The notes: generated from the letters alone by a model not told the origin. A stretch of DNA of 64,000 nt from Botryotinia globosa (GCA_014898425.1 RCSZ01000010.1:310001-374000); one strand, 5' to 3'; positions 36,543 to 49,425 are shown, numbered from the stretch's first letter. Numbers and translations are program-made.

Positions 36543-38333
36543 CTACCCAACCATGATTGCATCACCATCATCCGTAAGATCAACAACGACCGCTGTGGCA
36601 GGAGTTGGTTGGTCGGTGTGCGATGTGGAGACTGGACCACTGGCATTTCTTTGGCCTAAGCCAGAGTTGTCATTTATGTCCACCGGGGTACCATGAGCAT
36701 TCCTAGCAATAGGTTCAGGTCTCGACGGCAGACCATTGATACCAGTTCCATGAGAGACAGTGGGATTCTGAATACTAGACTGATTGTTCATGGGCCTGTA
36801 TGTATCTGCCCTACTGGGTCCACGCATACCGACTTCTGCCAACATAATAAGGTGACCTGTGAAGTTTTCTGCTGGCTCAGGATTAGGTGCTTTCCTGTCG
36901 AATTTCAGCGTAAAGAATTCTTCAAGTGCTTTGAAATCTCCAAGATGTTTATGTTCCTCAACGCTGAGCTTACCGCCATTGCTAGCAAGTTCAATGGTAT
37001 CGGTTTCGCTTCTCACAAGAGAGTTGTACTCTTGGTGTAGTCGCCCAGCCTTTTTTTCTTTTTCCAGAAGTTCGGCCTTTAGCGCAAAAATCTCTTTATT
37101 GAGCTTATCCTGACTATCCGCATTGTGCTCTTTCATAGTGCTGATAGCATTGAGTCTACGGACCATGATTGGCTTACCAGATGCCTTCCGATCAACCTCC
37201 AAACAATATGCGAGCTTCTCTTGCCAGAGTTCAAAATCTGGAACAAAAATATCATCTCGAAATATGTGTGCGATTTCCAGAGCATCTTCAATCATTGCCT
37301 TCATACTGTTGATTGCGACCCGTGTAAGTCTATGTACCGCAAGATGGCGTATCCCAGTCACCCGTGCGAAGAGGGAATTAAGAGAAGTGCGTGCTTGACG
37401 ACCAATGGCTTCAACTGGTATGTGACACTCGCTCAATGCGCCCCACCATAAGTTCAACTCTACATTTTCGGGACATTCCCATGTGTTCGCATTGAGCACA
37501 TCAGGAAGCCACTTTTGTACAAATCGGTAGCACATTGACTCTAATGCAGTTTGCAAAGATCGAAGTATAGTTATTTGAAGTATGAAGGGCAAATGAGGGA
37601 GATTCGGGTTTCGCTGGGAATAGTGACCATGAGGTTTGTCTTTGAATTTTGGACGGACTAGAATGAAGTCGTTCAGATTAGCTTTGTACAAAGAAGTTTT
37701 GAATCAGGGGTCAAGTAAATTCCTACCCTCCGAACGTAAGCTCCTTTCAGAATATTGCGCTCTTTTCAATCCTCTTGATCCATAATACTCAGGTATTTGG
37801 CCTCGACCTGATTTAGCGTCCTTGCATTGAGGTTTTAGAAGATGAAGTTGATCTGGTCTAGTTGGTACAGTAGACGAATCTGGGCGACAGAGAACGACCT
37901 TTTGGACAGTTGTTTTGTCCTTGGTTGTCTTTGAGATCTTTCCCCCTTGAACTCTTGGGTTTGATCTTATTGCCCGTCTATCTCTATCCACAACCTCTTC
38001 GACAGGCGTCAGGTTATGTGCTTTACCAGATTGCTTCTCGTCAGATTGCTGTAACATTGATGATTAACAAAAGGCACTTTGCAACTCAATAAACACTGAT
38101 CAAACAACACCAACCTTTGCATTATTGATCAGTTGCCTGTCAACACTCTCCTGATCATCATCATCATCATCACCATTACTAGATTCTTCAGAAGATCCAT
38201 CATCTGAAGAAATTTCAACGACTTCTGTAAAGCTGATAGCAATTTTTGGAGCAGCAGCAGCTTCTTTCAAAACGCTCGTGTGACAAGAACGTTGTTTAGC
38301 AGCATCGTTTGCATCTTTCATGATTGTATCCAT
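36543..38333 (-). CDS. Unrecognised acidic coiled-coil protein with SUMO-interaction-like motifs
   Basis: I do not recognise this protein. Exons 38333-38115, 38048-37727 and 37681-36543 with introns of 66 nt (GTTGGT…TACAG) and 45 nt (GTAGGA…AAAG) give about 559 aa in one frame. The N-terminal exon has VVEISSDDGSSEESSNGDDD, a hydrophobic-acidic run resembling a SUMO-interaction motif, and the very C-terminus has VVVDLTDDGDAIMVG, an even better match. The middle (ISTMKEHNADSQDKLNKEI…ELLEKEKKAGRLHQEY) looks like a coiled coil. The exon 2 segment is basic (KISKTTKDKTTVQKV). A nuclear, SUMO-linked role is inference only. The first donor is a weak consensus, so exon 1 is less certain. Confidence 0.65.
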
Positions 38334-39353
38334 GATTGCAGTTGTTACCAAAAGTCGAGATTGGAAGTCGAGGTTGAAAGAAGGGTTTATTAGTTGTGGA
38401 AGAGAATAAATAAAGAATAAACCATATTGGTAAATTGGTAAATTGGTAAATTGGTTGTTGTGGGAAGTCGGAGGTCGGGACTCGGAAGTAATGAGGCCAG
38501 TGTGGTCCGAAATGGACATAATATTCACTTTCTTATTGAGTTTCTCCTTCCTATCCCGTGATGAACTATAAAACCTGATGCTGCGGCCTATAAAGGAAAG
38601 AGTGAATGGGCCAAGGAATAAAATGAGATCAATATTCATTAGCTAGAAAAGACTTATTTATATGAATATAAGATGTAGAAATCGTGCAAAATACTTTGCT
38701 TCAAATTGATATAATATACACTTTGATTACATATAACTAACTCTATATAATGCTTTTGAAAGACCTGACTTCTGAATGATGAATTCGTTATGAGCAACAA
38801 ACATGTAATAGAATAATAGACTCTGTCTTTGTCTGCTACTATTGCATTACACAGAATCCGCTGGATATACAGAGAGTCACAATTCACTCACAATTCACTC
38901 ACAATTCACTCACAAAGCTTCACATCATTTGCCCCGAATCTATACAGCTCCTCCATCTAATCTCTTGCCTCTTTTCTCTTGCATCTCTCTCATGACTCAG
39001 ACTTCCACACCAGAGTCCAAAATGTTTTCATCTGCAGCCATGGTAGTGAGACTACTGACGCTGCTATAAAGTCTACTAGGAAGACATGAAAGGTTGGAGG
39101 ACCATTAAGTGCCAGAACACAAGTCGATTCTGTCCAATTGTTTGGATCCATGGAGTGGTTTGTATCTTTTTCGTTCTTGAACAAGGTACAAAGTCTATAT
39201 GGTTATTGTCATGTCTGGCATGAAATGCAGGATAAAGTGTCTATCTACATGACATGAACAAGATCTTGCCGAAAATAATAAAATCATCAATGCAGCTGAT
39301 TCAATTCCATACCAAGTATCATCCTTGGAGTGAAGGCTGTCAAGACGATCATA
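38334..39353. other. Intergenic region with short tandem repeats
   Basis: No gene. AATTGGTAA units (about 38428-38457) repeat three to four times just upstream of the unrecognised gene, and an 11-bp unit TCACAATTCAC repeats three times at 38877-38914. Confidence 0.6.
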
Positions 39354-41246
39354 TTACCAATCAGTACCCAATACATCAAATGGATTTGTTGGCTTTTTGT
39401 TTGCTGTACCAGTTCCATTCGCCTTGTCCCGCTTCCTTTTCTTCTTTTGCTTAGATGTTTTCGCAGAAGTGGCAGTAGATAATCCAATCGTTTGACTCGA
39501 ATCTCCAAGAATTGTTTCTTTCATCGTCCTTAAGATGGAGTCCATTCGTTCGAATCCATTGAGATCACTAAGACATGGCAGGTCTTGAAGCGTATCATAT
39601 AGTTGCAATAATGGTAAAGGGACTGAGTTACGGCCACCAATCAGGGTCAAAAAGATTATCATCTGCTTCAAAATTCTGAAAGAGTAATGAGATCCTTGGA
39701 TTTGGGCTATGACATGTATCGTATCCCAATCCCACTCACTTGTCTTACGGATAGTGTTATATGGTTCTGAGATTTGGAGTCCAGCCAAAACCTTCCTGCC
39801 CAGGCTTACTTTGTCTATCGACTCCGACCACTGGGCATCTTGTGTAAATGAGATTGAGGTCCAGTGGTCAGCAACGCTTTGTCCCTTGAACTTGGACCGT
39901 GACTCGCGAAGAAAGTTTAGAATTTCAGTGCAAGCCTCTGGAATGTCTGAAGCATCTGGAATTTCCCACTCCCTCCCGCGCGAACCATTGGCTTGTCGTT
40001 TATTCTCAAAAACGGAGGTCCTCCTCTCTTCGACTGGAAGTACTAGATTGATGCAACCATATGCCAGTTGTCGGATGGATGTGGACATCTCCCAAGCATT
40101 GGTTCGAGATGGGGAATCAATGAGAAATGGAAGAAAGATGTTGATGCTATTTGCAACATCCTGGGTGCCACTTGAAGATTGGGAAAGGCCAAGACATTTC
40201 ATAAAATAAGGAAACTGAAGAACATACTCACAAATACGAGGATCAAGAACTTGCAGAGCAGTCTTCACTTCAGATGGTTTGATCAGCTCCGCACTGAGAG
40301 TGGCTACATCAATTTCCACTGGCAAATACTCCTTGACAAAATCTTCATACATTTTTTGGTGCTGATTGATGGCGGTTAACGCAATTGCTTGTTTCAGTAA
40401 CTTGGAAAAGCTACCATGACAATCCATGAAGATCTCAAAAGCAAGAGCACGAATACCATATGAAGGGGGAAGGCCTAATCGCTTGATGATGGATCTAGCA
40501 TGGAATATTTGGGACTGTAGCATCAATGAATCGACCTTGGATGAAACTTCAACATCTTGAAAGAAGCTCACAGAACTGTCGGAGCCAATTTCATGAACGA
40601 GAAGATCGGAATCGCCAGTGAGAATGATTCCACCATATCGGCTAACATAGCTGGCACAATATGTATCTGCTTCCCCAGGAACAATCGTGACGAGATGTTT
40701 GTATCTGTTAGAGTTTTGCAAAACTTCAATTATTGCAGGTACGAGAAAGGATGATGCTGGAAGCTTTGTGAAGTTGGGACGCTGGGGGGAAAATGCGAAA
40801 GGAAACGATGTAGGTATAGTTCGGCTTGTCGATGAAAGTCGGTACCTCAAACCAGACGCGTATTCTTTGTGATATTTCTCCAGTTGCTGTGTATTTCGAT
40901 TAAGCCTTTGGTAACGAACGTCTAATTTGGCTGGGGGTAGGTACCCGTCAAAGTATATCCTTTTCCTGCTACAAGTCAACACAATGAAGAGAAGCTTATA
41001 ATCCCGTAGAACTCACACAGCAGCATCACTTCGCTCTAGACCATCCAGCCATGCCAGTACAGTATCTCCGAGCTCTTTATATGATGGATTTGCTTCAAAG
41101 TAGTTTCCCGCAGACTTTCTGGTACCTAAACAGATATGATAGATATGATATGCCAAACCTGGACCGTCAATCACAATATCTTTGCCCTTTAACGAATCGA
41201 GAGTTGCATAAGGACGTAAGAATGTTATTAGATGTGGAATTCCCAT
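39354..41246 (-). CDS. Asteroid-type XPG-domain (FEN1-fold) protein
   Basis: Two exons, 41246-41017 and 40968-39354 (intron 48 nt, GTGAGT…TTGTAG), give about 614 aa. The start MGIPHLITFLRPYATLDSLKG is the XPG N-terminal signature 'MGIxxLxxxL', with VIDGPGLAYHIY holding an acidic residue and RKRIYFDGYLPPAK restored by the splice. The I-region is clear: IVPGEADTYCASYVSRYGGIILTGDSDLLVHE, with the Glu and two Asp expected of the metal site. The rest resembles the fungal asteroid family, which lacks the classical FEN1 tail. The C-terminus has a basic KQKKKRKRDK stretch (likely nuclear) and ends PFDVLGTDW. The cellular role is not established. The gene shares a 336-bp divergent promoter with the PRPP synthetase. 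Confidence 0.85.
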
Positions 41247-41582
41247 TGCTTTAATGGCGACAAGAACGTTCGTACATTTGTGATATTTGGTTGTAGTAAT
41301 TGATTGATAGACCTGGCTCGAGATGTTTGTATTGAATGAAGTGAGCCCTGTCCTGTTCAGAGTGAGGTTTGCGTGAAGAAATGATAAATTTTGGTGAAGG
41401 GATGGATGAATGAACATTTGATTTCATTGTCATTGATTGATTCCCCAAATTTCAGCCCAAACCCAAACCCCCGCTAGCGCAATCAACCCCACTACATATC
41501 CTGGATCTCTCGCCAAAACTTTTTCTTTTCTTCTTGACATTGAAAAAGCATCTTCAACCAAAAAAAAACAACATTACCCAAG
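41247..41582. promoter_or_regulatory. Bidirectional promoter, asteroid-like / PRPP synthetase
   Basis: 336 bp separate the two start codons. A CT-rich tract with TTTTTCTTTTCTTCTTGAC precedes the PRPP synthetase ATG. No specific factor site was identified. Confidence 0.5.
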
Positions 41583-43275
41583 ATGCGCAATACACTCATC
41601 TTCGCCGGCAGCTCATGCCCAAAGCTCACAGATCAAATATGTACGAACTTGGGAATGGCTTCGGCCCCAGTCGAGCTTACTCAGTTCGCAAATGTACTGT
41701 TTCTCAACTCCAGAGAAGCAAGCTATTCAGCTAATAAATTCTAGGGGGAGACAAGCGTCAAAATCATGACGAGCATTCGAGAGAAAGATGTATTCGTCGT
41801 TCAATCGGGTAGTTCTAAGATAAACGATAGTATCATGGAGCTTTTGATCATGATATCTGCTTGTAAAGGAGGATCCGCGAACAAAATTACAGGTTCGTGC
41901 GCCGAATTCTGTTTCTTACCATCGGAAGACTGAATTGCTAACTTCTACAGCTGTTCTGCCATACTTCCCATACAGTAGACAGTCAAAAAAGAAGTCACAT
42001 CGAGGAGCTATCACTGCTCGTATGCTCGCAAATCTTCTACACGTTGCCGGAATCAATCATGTCATTACTGTCGATCTCCACGCTTCACAAATGCAAGGCT
42101 TCTTCAAATGTCCCGTCGACAATCTCCACGCGGAACCATTGATTGCACGTTGGATTCGGCGCAATGTGCAGGAGTGGACTGAGGCTGTTTGCGTTTCGAA
42201 GAATGCTGGTGGTACCAAAAGAGTGACATCTCTAGCAGATGCTCTGAAACTCAATTTCGGAATGGTCACAACAGACAGAAGACGAACCCCCGCAAATATG
42301 TCAATGAGTATGATCATGAATCAAATTGAAAACTCCACGGGCGAAGATTTGCATGGAGACATCAACAAGCTACATATTGGCGCATCCCCTGGAGCGGAAG
42401 AAGAGACGGTAGAAGAGCCAAAACATGACGGAGAAGCAGACCCTACCTCATCAATGTTACTGGACGGTGATTCAGTCTCCCATCAGACAAGAGCCCGTCA
42501 AGACAGCCATCCCTCTCCACCACAACGTCTGCACAACGCGCCATCAGCCATCAGATCTGGGCATCGAAATTCTGTTGGAGCATCCTCGCCTTTGATACGA
42601 GCACACACTACCCCCGCGCCAAGATCTACACCCGTTGATGAAGCGATTGAAGCGCAGTATACTGATGAGCGTGCTCGAGAGGTCACCCATGGTCGATTGG
42701 TTCAAGGTCACATCGTCTCAGATGACTATCCTTCTCCTACACAATCTGCGATGTCATCTTCATTAATCCTCGAACGTCCCGAAGACGATCCCATGTCGAT
42801 TTCTATGGCATCTTCAATATTTAATCCTGAGCCACACGCATTAGGTGGAACAGCAGACGCTGCTGGTGATGCATCGGATGAGGAAGAAGAAGGCTTCAAA
42901 GACCCAGGTCTCGAACAGATGATTACATTAGTAGGAGATGTTCGAAATCGTACTGTCTTCATCGTTGACGATATGATTGATAAAGCTGGCAGCTGGATCG
43001 CCGCAGCTGAAACAGTCGTCAAACGCGGCGGTGCCAAAAAGGTCTATTGTATTGCTACGCACGGCCTCTTTGGAGGAGATGCCCTTGAAGAACTCCAAAA
43101 ATGTGACTGTATCGACACCATTGTCGTTACAAACTCATTCCCTATCCCGCCAGAGAAGGCAAAAGATGCAAAGAAGTTGCAAATCTTAGACTTATCGAAG
43201 CTACTCTCCGAGGCCATTAGAAGGAATCATTATGGAGAATCTATTTCTGCTCTTTTCACACATTCTAGCGATTAG
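41583..43275 (+). CDS. Ribose-phosphate pyrophosphokinase with long insertion (PRS5-like)
   Basis: The enzyme makes PRPP from ribose 5-phosphate and ATP, feeding nucleotide, His and Trp synthesis in the cytosol. Exons 41583-41693, 41745-41892 and 41951-43275 (introns 51 and 58 nt) give 527 aa, compared with ~320 for a minimal PRS. Seen: LIFAGSSCPKL, VFVVQSGSSKINDSIMELL, the catalytic flexible-loop region SRQSKKKSHRGAITARMLANLL, DLHASQMQGFFKCPVDNL, and the PRPP loop TVFIVDDMIDKAGSW. A Ser/Pro/Asp-rich insertion of roughly 170 residues (about 42350-42930) splits the C-terminal half, as in the non-homologous-region PRS paralogues such as yeast Prs5. Catalytic motifs appear intact, although such paralogues often act in hetero-oligomers. 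Confidence 0.92.
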
Positions 43276-44190
43276 ATTTCTGGTTTACGATCGTATGATT
43301 AATATCAAAATCAATCTGCAATTTGCTATATTCGAAGATTTATACCCATAGCGTGGCGTACGGTAGCGGAAAGACGGAAAGGATTATGACTGAATAAATT
43401 GCTAATTAGCAAAAGGGGCGGAGTTGCCTTTTCTCGGAAAGAGAATCAACGGCGGCGCAAATTCATAGAACCACCAGGTGTTCTCCACGTCTCGTCCTTG
43501 AGTCCTTCAGGTGCAGTGATACATTTTGATATTATCGTCCTAAGTATATCTCTTTTCTTTTTCATCCTTGGTCCCAATTTTATTCTCTCGCGTTCATTCT
43601 GGAGTCTTGATACTCGATCTACGCGGGAATGTTTCCAGCCCTTCATTCGAGTTTCCCCATATCTTTTGTATTGTCGTTTTCCTCATTCCCTCTATCTTTC
43701 GATAGACACCCAGCGATGCGATCTATAGTGGTCGCAGGGACATACCTTTCCTTTAGAAAGATGTCCTTAACGGAGCGTTGGTAGATTAAACACAACCTTG
43801 ATATATCTATAGTTGCTATTGTGACTGATGTGGAGAGACGATGCTTGAAGGTGCTTTATTGAAACATGATCGATAAAGGGCTGGATTTGTTTCGAACATA
43901 TGGCTATTTGTGTGCAAATGGATATTGCGTCGGCGATCGGATGGAACTAGAGGAGTAGTAAGGATTTAGTAAATATATAGATATATGTGAGGATTTATAT
44001 GAAACGTCACAAAATAAAACCGTCGATACAAATCTGATTGCAACATACACATCATTGTTAAGAGAGCATCGAAGTTGAATGATCAGTGTACATGCACGTA
44101 AATCTAACTACATTCTACAGTATATATATAGTTGCCCATTTACAACGCTGTCCCTCATTTGAGTTCTGTACATGCAATACTACCCTTCCA
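43276..44190. other. Intergenic region between PRS and qut cluster
   Basis: Both neighbouring genes end into this stretch. No gene or structured repeat was recognised. Confidence 0.6.
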
Positions 44191-45648
44191 CTATGCCCCA
44201 GGACGGGAATAGTCTAATGCCTCTACCCTTTTCCATACTTCTCTCACTACACGCTCTTGTTGTTGTCTTCCTGTTTCAGTGGGCGTATCGCCTGCTGGTC
44301 TAGAGAGGAAAGTGGTTAGTATTAAAATTCTTCTGACTGAATTGGTAGAATACAGGAGGGTGTATGGAGTTGAATTTCCCAGAGGGCAATGAGAGAGTGA
44401 GCATACCTAATAGCTAGGTACAATCGACTACCCAATCTGACTTCTTGGATAGGATCAGTCTCGAGGTTGGCGGGAGGATTTGCGGTGGTTATTAAACCGC
44501 CCGCTTCGCGGAGAATGCAAATTCCTGCTGCTACGTCCCTACGGTGTGTGTTAGTTGATGTAGAAAGTAGAGATATGAATCGAATGAGTTAACGAACCAT
44601 TCCCAACAACCGCCTTCCCACCAAATATCGAAAGCTCCAGTTGCTGTATATGCTAGATCCAGGGTTGCACTAAATGTTACAAGAGTGTTGGTATTTAATT
44701 TCTCGTCCTCTCAATCATAGAAGATGGAGATGCGAAGGAATGACCCACCTCCCCAAACTCCTGACCCCATGAACCATTCCTCCTTTTCCACCTCTACCTC
44801 CGATCTCAGTAGCTAGATTTACAAAACTATTAATCTTCTTTCTCAAATTTCCCCCCTCGATATCCCTCCTATCCTTCCCCCACTCACAACTAAACGTACA
44901 ACCCTTCGGCGCCTCTGGCCCTAGAGGCTTTCCTTTTATATATGGTAACTTCTTCTTTCTCTTCAAACTTCCGGACGCGAAACTAGAGCCTCCCGATGGA
45001 ATCCCATCACTAGCTCTCACATGATCGTTTTCCCATGCGCCGTGTCCGGCTAACGCAGAATATGAGACATCGAGAATTGGAGCGTAGATGACTCCGATGA
45101 TGGGGATGCCATTGATACAAAAGGCGATGGATATACAGAACATAGGGAATAAATGTGTGTAATTTACTGTTCCGTCGAGAGGGTCGACGATCCAAGTTGG
45201 GGAGTCATCAACGAGGTATTGTTTGGAGGAGCCGGAGGAGTAGGTTTCTTCTCCGATGAATCTGGGCACTGTGAGCTAATTTCTATGAATCAAGGGGGCA
45301 GTATTTACTTATGTGAGGGATATCGACTTAATATCTCATGCTTCACAAATGCTTCAACATCTATCCATTTCACGTGATCAGTATATCTCTTTTCAATCCT
45401 GCCATCCTGACGCATCAGATAGAAGTATCGTCCCCCCTCAATACCCAGCGGAAACGACTCCAAGACATACCCAAATCAGTCTGTGTAACGATGTCCACCG
45501 CATTCATTTTTTCTTCTTCCTTCCCCCCCTCACCGCCTTCACATCTCTTCTCTACCCCGTCCATCAACATTTTGCCCGCTCTCATCCCCAAGTCTAACGC
45601 AAACGCATAGATCTCTTGGAGTTCTGCATCTGATATCTTATCGGCCAT
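44191..45648 (-). CDS. qutG: QutG, inositol-monophosphatase family protein of the quinate cluster
   Basis: Six exons (45648-45471, 45360-45309, 45261-44749, 44669-44598, 44538-44407, 44299-44191) keep one frame and give 351 aa, the usual size for QutG. IMPase motifs are intact: metal-site Glu in KFIGEETYSSG, the signature DPLDGTVNY, and GGCWEWDVAAGICILREAGG, whose Trp and Asp are joined across intron 4. Introns range from 47 to 110 nt, all GT-AG. Its biochemical role in quinate use is not firmly known; homology is to inositol-phosphate phosphatases. It lies at the left edge of the qut cluster, same strand as qutB. Confidence 0.92.
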
Positions 45649-46224
45649 TTCGTTATTTTCTAACCTCTGGATATCAATTGGTATCTAAACTGCACCGGAG
45701 GGAGGAGACTTGTTTTTGAATGGCTCACAATAAAGAGGCTCAGGTATGAGTAGGCAGGTATGAGTAGGCAGGTATGAGTAGGCAGGCATGCGGATGAGTA
45801 AGACTAGATAGGTCTGATAGTGGGGTTGTATCAAGAAGGATTGGAGGCCGATGATAGGCGTGGTGAAGCGTCGTAGTGGGGTTTTGTGGTGGGGATTTTA
45901 TGCTGATTAAATAGATATCGAGAGACTCGTCGATCAGTGATGTTTGTTGGTGTAGAGATTTACAAATGCAATTCGGGTCTGAATAGAAAGTTTTATTCCA
46001 CAAGGAGGTATGATTTTCGCTTAGGAAGTTTGGTGAGAAAGAAATATGGGTGTTCCAAATTGAGTTCATTGCTTGAGTATATCTATCTTACTCTTACATA
46101 GAGCCCATGCAACCATTTATATATTAACCACAAAGTCATATCACGTTTCTAAATAGCCCAAATCGTTACACTTAATCGTGACGTCTCTCGGACTTGTGTC
46201 CTACGCATACATTTAACCTGGACA
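45649..46224. promoter_or_regulatory. qutG upstream region with 14-bp minisatellite
   Basis: Three perfect copies of GGTATGAGTAGGCA plus a degenerate fourth lie at about 45749-45795. They are ~110 bp upstream of the qutG start and downstream of qutB. No sequence fitting the qa-1F type palindrome (GGRTAA…TTAYCC) was seen. Confidence 0.55.
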
Positions 46225-47457
46225 TCACGAACTCGCGTGCTTCGCCCTGTCATTCGCTAATTTCTCCAAAACAACAGTCCTTACCTCCTTTACCGGTAAC
46301 TGCTCAAGCTCAACTCCCAACCAAACCTTATCTTGCTCCAACCCCTGGTTAATCATCGCTTCTACACCTCCTACTACCTGCCATCCCGCTTTTGTAGCTA
46401 GTGCTGCAATCTGTGTATCTGGACTCGGATGATAACACATTTCCAAAATTACTCCCTTTTCTCCCTCCTTTCCCAAGAATTCTGTAATGATTCCTCGCGC
46501 TCTGTGTTCATCGTCGGATATTGGTGTAAAATCTGGAATTGCAGAAATGATTACTGTTGGTGCTGCTAATGATTTCGCTTGTTCTACCGACTCGATATAC
46601 AACAAATTGTCTCCGAATCCGTTACTGCTGCATTCAGCAATCACAGCGTCGCATTCGGATTTATCCCGATTGACCATATATACGGTCTCGCAACCGAGGA
46701 ATTTCTTCAATGCGTAGACGGCTGCTCGACAGGTTCCTCCACCTCCGATAACCATACCTGCCGAACCTTTTATACTTGATATTGTTGCTGCTGATGCGTT
46801 CTGAAGGATAGCCTCGCGGACACCAATACAATCGGTGTTGGTTCCACATAGAATCTTCTCACCAGAAGGTGATTTGCGGTGGTAGATTGTATTGATGGCA
46901 CCAATGGCAGCGCCCTCTGGTGTAAGCTGGTCGAGGTATGGGATGATGGCTACTTTGAAGGGCATGGTCACGGAAGCGCCGAGAAATTTGGGGTCTTTGG
47001 TGAGTTCGATACAATCTTTGAGGGCTTGAGTCTCATATAGATATTGGAGGTAGTTGAGGTTTAATGAGCGGAAGATTGTGCCATGGACTGGTGGTGGGAT
47101 CATTAGTTAGCTGAAGGCCTAGAAGGGAGAGGAAGGAGGGGCATTGTGAAAGTTCTTGTGGCTATGCATGGAGTGTGAAATCTACAAGGAATGGATGAAT
47201 GCTCTCTCGAATGCAGCAAGCTCTAGGCATTTGGGGCATGTCCCCATAGGAGTGATGCTGGATGATGAAAAGCTATGAAGCAGATGGTGTGATGGAAGAT
47301 TCAAGGATTCGAACTCACATAGAGGAGAGAGAGAATGCGCAATTGGATAACCAAACAGGTATGCAACTCGATCCAGGTGGGAGATATCCGGGGGCGGGGT
47401 CTCTATCATTGCGGAGGGAATGGTGGCGTCAATGGTGCTGGTGATTGTTTGTGACAT
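46225..47457 (-). CDS. qutB: Quinate/shikimate dehydrogenase QutB
   Basis: QutB performs the first step of quinate catabolism, NAD-dependent oxidation of quinate to 3-dehydroquinate (and shikimate to 3-dehydroshikimate), in the cytosol. Exons 47457-47319 and 47087-46225 give 333 aa, matching catabolic QutB/Qa-3. The 231-nt intron (GTGAGT…CACCAG) is long for this locus, and its removal rebuilds GYPIAHSLSPLFHGTIF. Substrate site: SLSP and GASVTMPFK, with the catalytic Lys; CGTNTDCIG has the conserved Asp. The nucleotide fold is GMVIGGGGTCRAAVYAL, followed by MVNRDKSEC. The C-terminus has GGVEAMINQGLEQ. No key residue is missing. Confidence 0.95.
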
Positions 47458-49425
47458 AGTTGCAGATAAAACTTAATATTTAGTAAAATGTTGCAACTCG
47501 AATCGTGTATCTAAAAAGAGATGAATACTAATATGAGTAAGGTTATATTGGATTGGAGTTGGGAAAGATGAGGAGACGAATGGGAGCGGAAAAGTTATTT
47601 CGAGAGGCAACGGAGGAAATGGAGCTTCTGAAATCGTGGAGGTATCTTGTTATTGATGGAAGAGCAAAGATCAACCAAACAAGCCAACGGGAAAGGAATT
47701 GTATTCTCTATGAGCCAAGTCTCAGGGTCTAATGTCATTAGCCCGTCTTGACCTGTAAGAAGCTTTGCAATGCGCGGAAATACATATACGCGTCGCAAAT
47801 TCACAGTCTGGAAGGTTGAAGCAGAACCCCACCAAAATTTTCTACACACAATGCACAGTTTCATGCTTCTCATTTGGATGAGATCTGATTTGTGAAATCA
47901 GAACTCTTCGATCAACCCGCAAATTTCTTTAGCCGTCCGTGAACACTAGGAATGATCCCACACGACGTGGGGTAGGGTTTGACTCAATTGAACCAATGAT
48001 TAGCCCCTTGCCGTGAATTTTTAAGCGACGGCACAGTACATTTCAGCGATAGGTTAGGTTACTATTTGATGTTAGCGTTTCCGAAATAATTGTTTCGTAG
48101 CTGCTCTTCCATTGCAATTTGGTTGGAGCTTCCAGTTTCTTGTCTCCGCTATCAACGTCTCAAGGCTTAAGTAAAGCTATAGCTAAGAACCAAAGGCTTG
48201 CTTAAATGTCTTGGAGTGGCGATGTTCGCTACAGAGGAATGAAGTCGTGAAAGAACAAGTCAGAAAGCCATGGCATTAAGCTATGTCGGGTAAATGTTTT
48301 GGGAGGTTAACACCTCAAGATACTGCCAGATTGGAGTAAACAACGAAGAAATTGATCTTTAGGTTGCAAGTTGCAGCACATAATCAATATTTCGGGGCAG
48401 CCAGATTGATTAGTGTTTTAAAAAGATTACCAGCCTCAACTTTCCTTCTTTTCTTCATATTCAAATCAAATAGAACATTATTTTAAAGGGGCGAATTCCC
48501 CCGCTGATTCCCCATGGGGAGAGCTACCACGGTAACCCTTTCCACGTGCTAACCAGGTCGATCGCCAAACATGTTCGTCTGTCGCACCCAGAAAAAAATA
48601 CGGAAAAGGTCTTTCCCCTCAATTTTGATATTCTTTTCCGGGTCTCCCACACTCTCCCACACAAGATCTCTCTTCCCATCAAGTTCTCCATCTAAGGAAG
48701 TAGTCCATACCAGAAGTAACCTAGTAAGACCTCAATTAACCAGCCAAATCCCAATCTTTAGTACATAATGACCTTCAAATTCGCGCCTTCGCGCGCCAAA
48801 TCTTCTTCCCCTTTCCACCCCATGGCATTCTGGATGCGGAACCTAAGCTAGGTCCTCCCTCGTGTGCCATCTAAGCTTCCCCACCAATAACCAAAAAGTA
48901 AGGTCATTTTGACTTTTGTCAATAGCATTGGCATAGCATTTGCCGCGCACGGAAGATAAAACTCGCCAAGACACACACCAAAATGAACATGAATCTTTCA
49001 TTCTACCCCAGAATACAATCCAGACTTCCCTGTCCAGTCCCAGGAGGACGGGGCCGTAAGCGTGGTCAAAAGTAAGTTCTGGATTGCCATCAAATTTTGA
49101 AGATCGACTATAATTACCAAGTATTATCTGCATTTTCCTCTTATAAAATGGGTGTTGCGTTACGAGTTGTCTATTTCGTCTCACCATCTTTACTCTCTTC
49201 TATCTCTTTATCATATAAACGACTTGATTGTCAAGAATCTCTAGTGATCTTTGGCAATTTATTAAAGTTGCGTTATCACAATACTACATTGCAATTGGGC
49301 GGGTCCAAGGGTTCAAGCTTGTGACTCACGTTACTTCGAATAATTTTTTCTTCACGACGCCAAGGATTCTTGCGAGATCAGCAACTTTGAAATTTTGGAA
49401 GTATTGAAACAGAAAATTCTTCAAG
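47458..49425. promoter_or_regulatory. Long divergent region between qutB and qutD
   Basis: A 1.97-kb spacer separates two divergently transcribed structural genes that are expected to be co-induced by quinate. No gene is supported in it. A CCCCATGGGG palindrome occurs at about 48510. No clear 16-bp qa-1F/QUTA-like palindrome was found by eye, so operator sites remain unassigned. Confidence 0.5.

Noticed and set aside
39740..39810. Possible intron (GTGAGT…TTTCAG) in the asteroid-like gene
   Set aside because: The 64-nt removal would shift the frame into an immediate stop, whereas the unspliced frame stays open. A similar GTGAGT at about 40225 was rejected for the same reason.
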